Positions 12,053-27,169 of a stretch of 64,000 bases of DNA are shown here, in pieces. Source of the stretch: Agaricus subrufescens (lineage: Eukaryota > Basidiomycota > Agaricomycetes > Agaricales > Agaricaceae); assembly GCA_029945375.1 (NCBI GenBank), contig CM057068.1, positions 1,164,233-1,228,232 on the forward strand, in the 5' to 3' direction. The position numbers and the translations under genes are program-made. Within the stretch, counting starts at the first letter, position 1. Every line of letters starts with the position of its first letter. The notes below the pieces were generated by a model. The model made no database searches, had not been told where the DNA came from, and saw only the letters and a program-made list of their open reading frames with translations.

Positions 12053-13717
12053 ATGGATTCTCTGGACGATATACTGGCTGACTATAAATCATCGTGAGTG
12101 TCCTTTTTCACCTACGACTGGACTCTCTTGATATTATTGTAGGCAACTTCAATGGATCTTAAATGTCATATCATTCAGTACGCCCACATATTGCATCACT
12201 TTGTCTTATCCCTGCTAAAGTACTGCATGATTAGCCATCCTGATATACGAATACATCCTCACCTTTCAGTACGAGGTGGAGAGATTTTGGCCCAGCTGGC
12301 TCAAGAATTTGTTCCGTTCCCGTGATGAACCGTACACCGGATATGATGATGTGACCTCCTATATGTCAAGTACTTGCAGCATCCGATGGTCGTCATTCCT
12401 CTTCTTTTGCAACCGCTATATCGCCATTTTCGGGCATTTTCCGGTGATGGTGGAATCTTTTTGGAGGACTCGTGTCGGGAACTCGAGTGAAATCGAAGTA
12501 AGCGCGTTCCATCATCATCACCTCTAGTTTTCTTATTTCAAATCAGGTGTATGTGTCAATGCATCATGTTCGTTATGTAACACTGAAGATTGTATCAGAT
12601 GCCATTCTTTACAAATGTATCACCAATTACTTGCGGTCATATTACAAATGCTCATTGGCTGTAGGTTCAGTTGCGTCTTGGTGTCTTGCGATGTTCATCT
12701 CACTCTTGGTTTTAGTGTCGTTAATCACGAGGATATACGCGCTTTATGAACGTAACAAGAAAGTGTTGCTGTGCTATATCGTGTTCATAACCATTAGTGT
12801 GGGCCTGTTCATCGTAAGCCATATTTTTTTTCTTACTCTACCTTAATTGATACTATATATATAGTGGAGTTCCACTGTGTGGAAAGGAATAGATGACACA
12901 TCTCTCCAAGTGCATCTTCCATACGGATGCTCCGCTACACTGACCGCATACCGGTATGTTTAAGAATGTTCTTGGCCAACTTTTTCTTAACGAAATAAAA
13001 AACTCTAGAGCCCATCGTAAGTATCTCCCTGCATCTAGTGGTAGGAAATTAACACTGTAGGACAGTTTTGCTAGTTCCCTGGTCGGGAGAGCTTCTATTT
13101 GATATCAGCGTGTTTGTGCTGACCTTATGGAAGACGCTCACGTTTACCAAAGTAAGACGCCTCCAAATACTGACGATGGTCATGCGGGACGGTATATATC
13201 TGCCTTGGCTTTCAAAAGTTTGAGCTAATTTTCTTTTCAGGTACCATGTACTTCGCGTAAGTCGATGGCTAGTGAAGGGACAATTTTAGTGACACCTTGG
13301 TATAGTGCCATGGCGACGTTGATTGTTGGAAACATTATGACCTTGCTCGTAAGCACCTTCGCTGCCTCTGCCATGTATGACATTAATTTACCTGCTGTGC
13401 TACAGTTTGGTGGAGTGCGTATGCTTTCAACCTTACTTCATATAAGCGAAGTTCCTTTGTCTTATTCCCCAATTCTCTGCAGCCTTTGAGCAGAGGTGCC
13501 GCGACAATACTTGTGAACACGTTAGTCCCCTCTACCGCTTATCTGAGATAATTGACTTAAGCTTTCAAATAGGGTGTCATCAACGCTCGTATCACGCTTA
13601 TTGTTAAACCTCCGTGATCCGAAATGGCAAAACGATGTGAGGTATTACGATTCATCAACTATCAATGGAATGGAAGTGCGAGAACAAGGCAGTTACTCGT
13701 CAACAGAAGTAGTCTGA
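12053..13717 (+). CDS. DUF6533-type multi-pass membrane protein, copy 1
   Basis: A seven-helix membrane protein of unknown function, a family abundant in Agaricomycetes. Many small exons run from MDSLDDILADYKSS at 12053 to a stop at 13717. Family marks seen in order are ILIYEYILTFQYEVERFWP (first helix and the conserved E-x-E-x-FWP region), LFFCNRYIAIFGH, TRIYALYERNKKV (the LRTYALYG-like motif after a helix), LVPWSGELLFDISVFVLTL, MRDGTMYFA and a cytoplasmic tail starting LRDPKWQND. The exon between about 12546 and 12615 is uncertain; comparison with copy 2 suggests a short intron ending near 12600. It lies 1.3 kb upstream of a same-strand paralogue with matching intron positions, so the two arose by tandem duplication. 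Confidence 0.75.
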
Positions 13718-15041
13718 CAACTCTGAAACGACGCAGAAGCAGTTGTTTATCAAGGATTTTTACCAAGCTGGGCCTTCAATTTATCTGACGTGTGTCGCAT
13801 GCCACTAAAGGGGAAGCATGAGCGGTAGCACGGGTCGAAGTGCATATGTCAATTCGTCCATAGGAGTACTAGCGATTGGCTATGGTACGTGACAATGTAA
13901 TTTATATCTCTTTGTGATTGTACATTAGTACGTTGAGTTGTGTTCAGATACAGAAGCATAAAGTTCCTACAGAATTGCCTTCCAGACTAAGTTTTATCAA
14001 AACTAGATGATTACCGCTGTGACAATTTCCAAGCTAATGTCCAATTTTACCTGTCAACTACTTGGCATTAATAAAATGATCTATTTGCCGCTGAATGCTA
14101 TTACAATCACGGGAAACACCGATGTCACATTAGACTTGGGAGGCTCCTCCAGGTTCTAAATTAAAATCCCTCAGGAACTTCGACGGTGAATCGACTGAAA
14201 ATACTTCTGCCCTCATACAACAGAGGGCCATGAGCACGAGGCTACTCTGTAGAAGTCGAGGTAGCTCCTCCTTATGTTCCGTATCATCCATAGAATCAGG
14301 GGTCTATCATCCTACAATACATCAAACTAGAGGTGCATGTGAATCTCTCCGGCATGGAGGTACTGATAGGTGTCAGATGAAGTATCTGGAATTGATGCCG
14401 TTCTGATGTATCATGCTAATTCCTTGATAACTAAATCTTCCCGTTCTCCTACCGGGTTGCCTTGACTCGGGCGTTTCATACTTTCCGACTGTTAACCCGG
14501 CTCTAGTACAGAATCAATGGTACTGTGTCACAATTCATCCAAACTTATCAACCCCAGAACTTTGTTACCTGATCAACGGCGAAGGCGGCTCGGCTGTGCT
14601 TGTGAACCGTCAATCTGTTTTTATTTTTTGCTTAGCCATATCGTACTCTAAGATCAGTTGACGTGTCAAGTTCTCTGATGATTTCAATGACGTTTGATGT
14701 TCGTTTAAGCGCCAGCAAGGAATAGAATAGTAAAACGATGCATCTTACCAATAGCGGCGGATCCATGCCTCCCGTCAATCCTGCTACATATAAAGAATCA
14801 GTTCACACTATACTCATCACATTATACCCAGTTATCTCTTGGCCCTAGAACCTGATAAGCACCGACCAGTTTACAATAGCTTTTCAGGATTTTCTTAGCC
14901 TCTTTGGTCTCTTATAGCATTAGGAATCGGATACAGACGTTGCGGATCTCATCCTTCATATTATTTCACGAAGAACTGTCAAGCAGCAAAATTTCTAGGA
15001 CCATTCCTCCTACGACACGTGTGACCATACAGCAATTCGAA
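13718..15041. other. Intergenic between DUF6533 paralogues
   Basis: About 1.3 kb without a recognisable gene, RNA or repeat. Confidence 0.4.
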
Positions 15042-16722
15042 ATGATTCAAGTTGATCATCGGTCGCCGTGAGTGTTTTATACGACTTATCAGAATCCATC
15101 CGTATCGTCCTAACGTGGACGAATGATCCGACTCGTCCCTCATACAGCCTGTTATTATCATCGGCCTTAACCGCTATATCTTACAGTGTGTACATCTACT
15201 ACTTGTTCCATATCTACTAATTATCGGAGGGGTAGCCGTTCTTATATATGAATATTTGCTGACATTCCATCAAGAGGTCGAGAGCTTCTGGCCCAATCGT
15301 GCAAGAAAATTATTAATTGGCCATGATGATGCGGCTTCGGCATCAGGAAGATTTACATGGACATCATTTTTCTTTTTTGCGAACCGTTACATTACACTGT
15401 TCGGACATATTCCTGTAATGTTGCAATACTTTTGGAGGACAAAAAGTGGGGACGTTACTGATTTAAAGGTGAGTGGCACGCTTTGTCGCGTCTACGACCT
15501 GTTGTGCCAATTTTAACTGGTTAAATCAGATGTGTGTGGTCACTTTAGTAACATTCCTAATTCATTTCTAACGACCTACCAGTTGCCATCATCTACAAGT
15601 GTACCACCAATGGCTGGCCATCTTTTTACAATGCTTGGCGGGATGTATGTCCTAGTACTTTCGACCACTCTGTCCAGTTGTATTCAAAGCTCTTTTTCAG
15701 CTTATATGACGTTGCGGACGTATGCGCTGTATGGACGACAAAAATGGGTCCTTGTTTTACTTGGTGGCACCGGTATTCTCTGCGTTGGCCTAGGAGCAGT
15801 AAGCCAGCTGTATCATTGCAGGGATATACTTATCAACCAGAATGATCATGAAGTGGAGTATTGTTGCCGATGGAAAAAATATACGATCCCCACTAGTGCA
15901 TGTGCCGAACGGGTGTGGTAACACACTTACTGTGCGTAGGTATGTAACAGATCTCGCCATAGTCAATTGTGACTTATCACCAGGGTCACTCTAGTGCTCG
16001 TGGTATGTCAGATTCAGAATGTAGGTATGGTTTTGCTAACATCGTGGGATAGTCTTGGTAGCTCCTTGGTCGGGCGAGGTTGTGTTTAATGTTTTTGTGT
16101 TCGCGATGACGCTCTGGAAAGCACTCACATTACCCAAAGGAAGAGGCCTTGGAATCCTGACGGTGATTATCCAAGATGGTGGGTATCCTTACTACTAGGA
16201 CAATGCAAAAGTTCCATGCTTAGTATTTCTGCATCCTGCAGGCAGCTTATATTTTGCGTAAGCAACTGCAATCGCGATACTGATCATAGTTACATCTTGC
16301 TCTAGTGTGATGGTTTTCCTGAACGTCGGGAATATTCTCTTGTTCCTTGTAAGCCTTGCCCACCCTACGTTCGATGCCCCCCAGATTAAGACATATTTTA
16401 GCTTGCTGATGTGCGTATCCTCTCGGGGAAACTCTGCCGTTTTTTATATACCTTTATTCGATGCAGCCATTTAGCAGAGGTTCTGCGACACCTCTCGTTA
16501 ACGTGTCAGTTCGTCCAAATTCCTTACGTTGTCAAGCTAAATTATATCATTTTAAACAGAATATCCTCATTGCTGATTTCTCGCTTGATTTTTCACCTCC
16601 GAGATCCAAAATGGCAAAATAACGAAAGATTCAGCGCAACAACAACGGGCTTTGGGAGGCTGTCTCACAGGCTGTCAAGAATATCCCATGTAACGGTAAG
16701 CGCGATTCCAACATCCCCCTAA
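15042..16722 (+). CDS. DUF6533-type multi-pass membrane protein, copy 2
   Basis: Paralogue of the preceding gene, function unknown. The start MIQVDHRSP at 15042 splices through two short exons to give RVAVLIYEYLLTFHQEVESF, then FFFFANRYITLFGH, LRTYALYGRQKWVL and the block around 16060-16190 (VAPWSGEVVFNVFVFAMTLWK, then a QDGGSLYFA-like region). The tail shares LRDPKWQN with copy 1 and the frame ends at 16722. Intron positions follow copy 1 almost everywhere; around 15530-15600 the exon edges are ambiguous (ATGTGTGTGGTCACTTTA followed by GTAACA). The two copies are clearly diverged at protein level, so the duplication is not recent. Confidence 0.72.
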
Positions 16723-17364
16723 GCGTCTATTAATCGAGTACGTGCTCAGTCATCTGCCGCTTAATTAAAGTTTGATAATCACGGAGCCCGTCTTACTGTT
16801 GGAATCTCCGGAAAAGGGCAAGCGCCTCTGTTGCATAAACCCTAAATTTATTAATAGGTTAATCATTGTGCGTGACGCAAGATAAGCAGGTTTTCTTATG
16901 TCGTATGTAATGTTTTGAAATTTGAAATTTGAAACTTTCGGCTATGAACATCCGGAGTCCAATACACATCAACTCGAAAGTGGTCAATATAGTAGTCGTC
17001 TTTGAACTCTTTTTCTAGTCAATATATCAAAGGACTTTGACGATATCACCTTCAAATATCGCACCGCCCAACTCCCTGAGGGTCTTAAGGATGTAAAACA
17101 TCATCTAAAAAGCCTTCGGTTCTTCATCGCACTTGAATTGCTTTCTGTCGCACTAAATCGTTGTGCTGGTTGTCCCAGCTGGAAAAGATGAAAACGGCCC
17201 GGAGCGTGAAAAGCCTAGAGAAGAGCTCGAGTGCGTCTTCATAGAGCGTCATCAACTTTGGTAAAGCCGTCCTTGATTCAGGTTGCAGAAGATACAACAT
17301 CCATTTACCGGCAGACATTTTTACATTAAGTTTCAATGACTGCAACCTGGGAGACAGTCACGAT
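16723..17364. other. Convergent intergenic region
   Basis: 3' regions of the DUF6533 copy 2 gene and of GPI3. A 73-codon minus-strand frame at 17124-17345 directly follows the GPI3 stop and shows no recognisable domain. Confidence 0.4.
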
Positions 17365-19197
17365 TCATTGACTCTCCGTAGTCCCTTCCGCCGGCCGAAG
17401 TTGGGTAAGTGCGTCATCATCCCAGTGATGCTCGACATAATCGAGATTCTCTCTTGGAAAAAACCATTCCAAAACCAGGAAGAAAACGCAATCAACTAGT
17501 AAAATTATGGTGTATATTGGCCCTGCAAACGGGCCCAAGTCCATTGTCCTGATATGATTCAGCTTTCTTTCCGTGTTTTCATAACGCGGATTCCCCAACA
17601 TACCTTTGAATGCGTTCTACAAGCCCCTTTTGAGTAGATCGCACCACGGCTGTATAAACCTTTTCGGTTCTAGCTGCAACCGAGCGCCAATCGTAGAAAG
17701 TTTTGACGCATTCGTGAGCCTTGATCGGATCATGTTTTCCAGCCGCGACAATTGCGATAGCTTCTGAAATTGCCCGGAAGACATCTGTTAAGAAGGGGAT
17801 CAGTTTTGTAGTTCCAAAGTGACATGTTCGTTTAGATCTCTTAGCTCATTAAGTTGTCCCAAAGCGACAAAAGCTTGATGAGTAAGGACCATACACATAC
17901 CATCCGCGTCTGGCTCTGCAAAACTGATCATGTCTTGCGGCAGGATCTCTGGTACTCCCCCAACTCTGGTGGACACGACGTATAAACCGGCGCAGGCAGC
18001 TTCCAGAATGGCGATTCCAAATGATTCCGTTAATGATGTATTCATAAAGATCGTACCCCGCGACAGCACCTATTACTCTCAATATTCAATTGATCAGAGT
18101 CTCAAGTTTAGGTAGTGTGCACTCACAGAAAGAACATCACTATGACGTATAGCACCCAGCAATTCAATGCGATCTTGCAAGAGGTATTTCTCGCGCATCT
18201 GGAGAAGCTCGATTAACTTGGGGCCATCACCACCTTAATTTTTGGGAGAGGGGGTGAATATTTTATGATGAATCAGTCAGCTATTTCATAGAGCGATACA
18301 AGACCTACCGACGACAAATCTCACGTTAGGAAATGCGGCGCAAATACGGGGAGCGGTTGCAACTAATAAGTCGATACCTTTCCGGTACGCGAGTCTAGAG
18401 AGGACGACAATGGTGACTGCGGGGAGTGTGAGTCCTCCAAAATATCGAATTTGGAATGTAAAGAGAACACACTAAGTTGGCTGGGTTCAGGAGGATGTGG
18501 TTTGAATTGCTCGGCAACGAGAGAATTGGGGATTACGTAAATACTTCGCCGAACAGAGAGCTTGGTAGGATCATCCTTGTCTTTCTCGAATAGCTGCCCG
18601 CGTAAAACAGTGTTTTCCCGCCTGTATGTCGTTTTCAGCTAATGCGGCTAATATAACCTGTGTATAGGGAATACAAACCCGGTGTGTGAGACGCAGATGA
18701 CGGCATCCACGTTCTTGAGCGTAGCAACGAGAAGTTTGTTGGTCAGAATGCTTGCGGCGTCCTCGAAGCCGAAGAGACTGTGATCAGTGAATACTGTGCG
18801 GATCCCCATGAGGTGCGAATGCAAAATGCCTTCATGACCAATCGAAGAAAGGCTAGCGTGCGCATGGATTAAGTGGATGTGTTCACGTAAGAGAATAGTT
18901 CTGAGATATGGCAGTGAGGTGAAGAAGTTTGGGAGCGTTGCCGAGGATGCTATGGGTATAAACGGAATATAGTAGACTTTGAGGGATGGGAGGAGCCAGC
19001 GAATACCAACACGGCCTGGTTTATGAGCATGAGTGATTACTATAACCTTTATCGGGGCACACCTCAGATATGCAAAATTAAGAACAGATGGTTGTGGGAG
19101 GACAAACCTTGTGACCACGTCTTATTAGTTCCGTACTTAACATGTAAATGTGGTTCTCTACGCCCCCAACATTTGGATGAAAAAAGTCTGATATCAT
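17365..19197 (-). CDS. GPI3: Phosphatidylinositol N-acetylglucosaminyltransferase catalytic subunit (PIG-A/GPI3)
   Basis: Catalytic subunit of the ER GPI-GlcNAc transferase, which adds GlcNAc from UDP-GlcNAc to phosphatidylinositol in the first step of GPI-anchor synthesis. The start [20 protein letters not shown] at 19197 matches the family N-terminus. Later blocks are [101 protein letters not shown] and the GT4 E-x7-E motif in [15 protein letters not shown]. The C-terminus has one transmembrane helix ([20 protein letters not shown]) that places the catalytic face in the cytosol. At least seven exons; one donor at the VGG/DG junction is in the usual phase 1. A few residues could precede the chosen Met in an unseen exon. 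A single-copy essential gene in fungi, so this part of the window is core genome. Confidence 0.93.
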
Positions 19198-19703
19198 ACT
19201 GGCATTCCCCAATATTAGCTCTCCGTTTTGACTGAGAATTTGAGACCTACGCGATTGAAAGCCGTTCCATTTCTCATAATTTAAGGCCTTGTTGCCACAC
19301 CAGAGGGAGTTGGTATCTTTGAAGTTGTTAACAAAAGTTCCGATACATGGAAGTCATGGCGAAGAGTTTTGATCCGCGAATTTGTGACAACAAATCATAT
19401 GTAAGCGAAACCAGGTGACCGCTCACTAGTACTAGTCACTAGTCACGATTCCCAACTACTAACACCTCTCAAAGCGAATAACATTGTAGTACACCTTCCT
19501 GTACTATGCGTATGGGGAGAGACACACACATACAGGTGTAGGTTTGACAATATATATGCGGGTCACGAGTCGGAGCGTATGACAGGACGGGTTTCTTCCG
19601 TTCAATATCATATTCAATAATATATGTCAACTAAGCCAACAGGGGTTCGATAATCGGTATTATAAAAGTAAGAACATCCCTGATACCCGATTTGAGGTAT
19701 TTC
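19198..19703. other. Intergenic between GPI3 and GMC gene
   Basis: No gene. It contains a short run of overlapping ACTAGT/AGTCACTAG units near 19425-19445. Confidence 0.4.
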
Positions 19704-22021
<2,318 letters not shown>

Positions 22022-22689
22022 GTTATTGAGATCCGCAGTGACGCGAGGGAGATTTCAAGGAAAGAATCAGGTTTTCATCAAGCTATACCAAAAATATAGC
22101 TGTAGCTCGCGGAAATCATGCCGGATTCTTCATGCGCTGGACTTTGGAGATATGGCTCCACCAGTGAATAAGCATTCTTTGAATCATGATGCGTGATGAG
22201 GCTCTTGCCACCAGTTGGCGAATGCGGCTTCTGATGCTGGTCGAATGGGGTAGGTTTGTTCGAGTGCGAGTGCTGATCGCAACAGGTTATAAGCAGTATC
22301 ATCCCTGCAGGTGTTTCGGGCCGGTCTCTTCGGACCAGAATGAAGGCCAGCCGTCACCTGGTTGGGATGCGCTGAGAAGGAATAGCTTCAGGCTCCAGAA
22401 TCACGGATGTATGCCACTTGCAACTCAGAATGAGTTGGGGGGCGGTCATGACTGCCAAAGTGTAGAGTGTGAGAGACGCACTTTTCTCAGTTGCCGAAGA
22501 CCCTGTTTTTTTCAATGTTGGAGACCGCCGGATCACGTGTCACGCGCCGCTCAAGGCTCTTGGCGACCCTCGGATTCGCATTCCATTAATCGTTCAAATA
22601 TCACCTCATGTCGTGTTAAAAAGTAATCGAAAACAACATGCAAGTTCTTCGTCTACATAAGAACTTTTGCCACTACATCAACGCGCTAC
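22022..22689. other. GMC gene promoter region
   Basis: About 670 bp upstream of the GMC start and downstream of the HsbA-like gene. Open frames at 22186-22660 show no domain and are taken as chance. Confidence 0.4.
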
Positions 22690-23415
22690 CTATGCATCGG
22701 CATATGCCTTCGTGGCAGTCGCGAAAGCGGCGTTGAGCTCATCTGCAAGCGAGTTGGCTTCACTACGTAAATCGCTCTATCAAATATATCAATACTTTGA
22801 AGAATCTTCTAGAACTTGGTGAAAGCGGTAAAAAACCCACAGGAGCACGCTTAAGGAGCGCATCCTCAAGTTTAGACATACTTGTTTGGAGGGCTTGAAG
22901 GTCCTGCTTAACGAGAGTGGCCGCTCCCTTGAGGGGGAGAGCCTCGACAACGGGTTTCTTCTTTACAATGACTGAGAGCGCATCTTTGACGGTAGGTAAG
23001 AGGGCTTTCGCATCATTGATAGCGGTCCTGCCGTCAGCCTCTGAGATGGGGGTAGGAATCGCCTAATTACAATCAGACTTGAGTTTGGAGCAGGTTTGGA
23101 GCAACTTTTTTTTTTGGGAAACATACGACAGTGGCGTTGGTTGTAGCATCAGCGGCTGTTCCCACCTCGCGTGCATCGTTATGAATAGCCTAATCATGAA
23201 GTCATGCACTTGCATACAGTCTTATGTTCACAATAATGTTGACTGACCAGCGCCTGTGCTATTGTGCCTCCAGTGTTAGGAAAGCCATTGATCGCTTTGT
23301 CTAAGGCTATGACCTTTTCTTGCAAAATGGCAAACTTGTTGAAGGCGTCCTGTGGAGTTTGGGCGACAACCACACCGACGATAGACAAAAAGTAGATGAG
23401 GGATTTGAACTGCAT
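22690..23415 (-). CDS. HsbA-like hydrophobic surface-binding secreted protein
   Basis: A small secreted helical protein; HsbA of Aspergillus binds hydrophobic surfaces and recruits cutinase-type enzymes. Start MQFKSLIYFLSIVGVVVAQT at 23415 is a signal peptide. Five exons joined by eye give about 179 residues: the helix QDAFNKFAILQEKVIALDKA, then AIHNDAREVGTAADATTNAT, AIPTPISEADGRTAINDAK, a Lys/Leu/Ala-rich middle, and ADELNAAFATATKAYADA before the stop at 22690. The whole mature protein is alanine-rich and predicted all-helical without cysteine, as in the family (about 170-180 residues). It neighbours a secreted oxidase, but with more than 600 bp between them there is no sign of co-expression. 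Confidence 0.85.
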
Positions 23416-24525
23416 GTCGAACCTATGACCTTGTGGCTCGAAATACAGGGAGATCTTATATATGAATACTCAAAGATGGAGCACGAAGTGTTGAGCCGAA
23501 GAATCAGGTTGTCGAAAACAGTTTACATGGCTCCTGTAGCAGTGTGAGGCTAGTGGCCATTATGAACTAGAATGTGAACCATGAGGACCTGACCATGGAT
23601 CCTCATGAGTCAGTACTAATTATTGACAGTAGTGTGGCTTCTGAGTAGGGCAAATGAGGTATAGATGAGTTTGATGCTACAGAGGCGAAGCTAAATCAGC
23701 CTACTGGTATTCTCATGAGGCGCGGTGATCCGTTACTGACCAACTTCAAGTCCCAGTACATGAATCAAGATAGAAGGAATAAAGGACACTAATTTGCGCC
23801 TACGAGTTGACGAGTGAGAGAGGACACCTTAGCACAGTAAGAAGCTCGACCATTCCGAAAACTACTTGTAAACATTTGAGATTTCTGTGTCCTCTATCTC
23901 TCTCACTGCATTTGATGGATCAATTCAAAAGCGGTATTGGATGTCATAGGATCCAAGATGAAAAAAGGAGTGAAAGTGCGATATCATCGGTCGGAGGAGA
24001 TTGGGGGTGCGTTCTAATTAACAGTCGATAGGTTAGTTCGTATCTATATACAGCGCCTAAGTACCGTGCCGTTTGAGAGGCATAAAGGTACACACAAGGT
24101 TAAGGGTTACGGCATCAGTTCACATGCACACCGGCAACACCCTTTTGGGTTCTTCCACCTCTCATATCAGCTTCTATTCGACCTGACACAATCTGATCCT
24201 TCCAGAATCGAGAATACGTCTCGTCCGAATGAAAGCTAGGATTCATACCAACCTTTGCTTAACGCACGCTGCTACCCAACATGTCATTTAGTCTTTGCAT
24301 CTTTGTCAGTTCCATTCCATAAACTTATTGATAACCGAGTACTTACCATACGGTGGTCGGACGTCTGTACAGTGGCCATATGCTTGAGTAATTCAAGGCG
24401 CTGTTATCTTAGCTTTCGCAGATGATCCAGGATGTCAACGGAAAAAAGAAAACACAAGTCTAAATATAATCGCCAACGAGGTCGAGTATCACCGCCCAGC
24501 CCACTAGTCGGAGTTGCTTCTAACC
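23416..24525. other. Divergent intergenic region
   Basis: About 1.1 kb between divergent genes. No gene, RNA or clear repeat was recognised. Confidence 0.4.
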
Positions 24526-26829
24526 ATGATTGCGCTCTCTCGGCGACGTTTTACAGCATTGGGATTGCTGATATCGCTATTTACCATTGCCTTACTGGCC
24601 TTGTTTTTTCTAGATGTCGACTTACCCACCCAGCTGCACGCTTTCAAGGTCGCGGCGTTAGACAAATTGAAATCGTTGCCCGGGAATAAGTCAGCTGATG
24701 AAGATTCTCACTCCCATGCACCATTAGGAGGCGAATCAGGAGGCGATTTGGCTAACGATGAGGAAGACCTCATCGTTCGTCCGTCTGACTTATCTCACAT
24801 AACCACCGGCAACGTACAATTGTCATCGTCGATTCAAACCACTGTTCCGGGTGGTGCCACCATTCATGGCTTTACGGTCTTCGATAACCTTGTTGTACAT
24901 AACGGAACGTTCTATGTCGTGACGAATAACAGGGGTGCCTTCCCAGAAAAGAAGCAGTATATCGTTGACCAACCCAATCAAAAGCAACCAGTGGAACGAG
25001 AGCCAAACGCAGAGGTATATTGCCACTATTCTTCTGTGCTTTACGTATTCAAGTTATGACAGGATTTTCAATTTATTACCCCGGACGAGCTCGTACCTCT
25101 TCTCGGTGATTCTGCAATACGGGTGAACGGCTTTAGTTGGATCATGTACGACGTTCCTCAATTCATGACGGTCAGTACTACCTTTCGAGGGAAAAACCAA
25201 AGCGCTTAATAGATATGTGAAGCATTACTATCATTGGTGGGGAGAGATAATCCTTGGTGGTTGGCGAGTCTATTCCCGTATTGGGCTCGACGAAAAGGGG
25301 ACTTTTCACCCTGATCTACTAAAACTGCCCAATCGCTTTCTGCTCCCTGTGAGAACGCAACTCCCAACTTCTGTTTAGCCCACAAATTTACTCATCATGC
25401 AAACAAATAGATCGTGGCAAAAGGACAATGGCGGGATAGGGCAGGCGTTATTGGGCCTTTCATGAGGGCCGTATTTCCTGGTGCACCGATTGAAGAAAGA
25501 GACCAGTGGCTGGATTTAGTCCGATTGAATTCTACATTCATTTTCGACAGAGCCTTGGTGACGAACAGGAAGTCTGCACATCTCCAGTGAGCTCTTCAGC
25601 GACATTTATTGTCCTTGATAATAACGCTCTTTTGTTTGACTCCCAGCCGCTGGGGTGGTCGCTGGTCAAAAATGATTGCAGGCTCAATGGAAGTCGAGGT
25701 CGCAAATTTTGATCCCACGCACGATCCCATATCAATTTCACCAGAACATGAAGGATTCTGGTCTCCGATCCGTAAATCAATGACCATGAACCTCCTTGGC
25801 TATATTCCTACATTTGAATCCATTACCAATCGTACCGTTATCTCTCCCCCAATAGTCAAATCCGAGAAGCCCGTTGTGACGTACGTCAGTCGACAGAAGA
25901 CGGGAAGGAGGTTAGACGAAGAGAGTCATCAGAGCTTGATCGAGGCGCTAAGAGCATTGGAAGACGAAGGCATTTGTGAACTTCAGATTGCCGTAATGGA
26001 AAATATTCAGTTAAGGGAACAAGTTAGGCTTGTCGCTCGGAGTGCGGTGAGTCAAACTGCTTTGAAGCCAGCTTCTGCATCAGCGTTTTGCAGTAAGAAG
26101 AAATAGTATGACAGCGTCCAATGATCGTGGATGCTGGCTATCTTCTGCCAGTTCTCAATTCCGCTCTTGGATTCCTTCGTTTTCGCTCTATGCCGATAAT
26201 TGATGCTCATCTTTACGTGAATCGTATAGATTATGGTTGGTGTGCATGGAAATGGGCTGACGGTGAGCGAAAAGTCCTTCTGTCATGCTTCAAACACCAT
26301 CGTTGATATCCTGAAATAGCATCAGTTATGGATGCCTCCGTCCAAGCGATCTACCGTAATAGAGATAGTGTTTCCCGGTTGTACGTCCTTACAGTCTGAT
26401 TCTACCTGCGTGGTGTGCTTATGCAAAGTAGCTTATTTGTTTGACTATGAGATGCTAGCGAGGAATGTTGGTCACAAGGTACACCCGAGCTGCTCGAGTC
26501 TTTCTCAGCTTCAGTTCCTGAGACGCAAAACATCTAGCATTACGTAGTGTGGAATGATACTCTTCACACATACAAAAAAGGGACATATCATAAGGTAGCT
26601 CCTCATAATCGCCTTACGTCGCCAACATTCTCAATATTGATCCTTAGGGAGTGGTAACTATAGACGGATTTCATGGTTGTATGTTCATGTATCTATCCGT
26701 TCTCTATCATAGCTCACAACAGCGGTTGCAGCCAAAATCCCTGTTTATGGTCCGGCTGTAGCGGAAAAAATCAGGCAGCGTCTTTTGGGCATAGAAGGTG
26801 ATGACGCAGAGACGGTGTATGATGGGTGA
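24526..26829 (+). CDS. Type II membrane glycosyltransferase, GT61/DUF563-like
   Basis: A predicted Golgi glycosyltransferase of the family that includes plant xylosyltransferases and animal EOGT; sugar and acceptor are unknown. MIALSRRRF at 24526 is followed by one helix (TALGLLISLFTIALLALFFL), then an acidic stem. Catalytic-region blocks recur in the family: FNLVVHNGTFYVV-like FDNLVVHNGTFYVV, FSWIMYDVPQFM, HYYHWWGEIILGGWRVYSR, KGQWRDRAG, VVTYVSRQKTGRRLDEESH, IMVGVHGNGLTHQLWMPPSK, STVIEIVFPG and a C-terminal YEMLARNVGHKHY then VWNDTLHTYKKGTYH. The last exon gives IPVYGPAVAEKIRQRLLGIE and stops at 26829. About ten short introns; the exon near 25550-25660 is the least certain. The GVHGNGL motif fits the conserved GT61 nucleotide-sugar site. 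Confidence 0.85.
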
Positions 26830-27169
26830 CATGTATATATATTGAAGAACATAGTTACTCAAGCCAGTCCAGGAATGTCATAATCGCTTAAACACATTAT
26901 GCATGACTTTAGTTGCATCTTATCAAGGCAAGTGGTGGGGGTGGGTTCACCGAGATATATCTTGTCGTCGAGTCGAACTATATAACGTTCTTTGTAACCG
27001 GGTGAACTTTCAGTTACTTACGGTGGGACTGACGGTGCCCTAAAACGTCCTAGTAGAGCCAGCCCCTCTAAATGCTTGAGCTGAACGGTGAATGAGTAAA
27101 GAAATGACACTACCATTAATCGGAAACGAGTGTACAATCACGTAAGATCAAATAAAGGTCATAATTTCC
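26830..27169. other. Convergent intergenic region
   Basis: About 340 bp of 3' sequence between the glycosyltransferase and CTK3; nothing else seen. Confidence 0.4.
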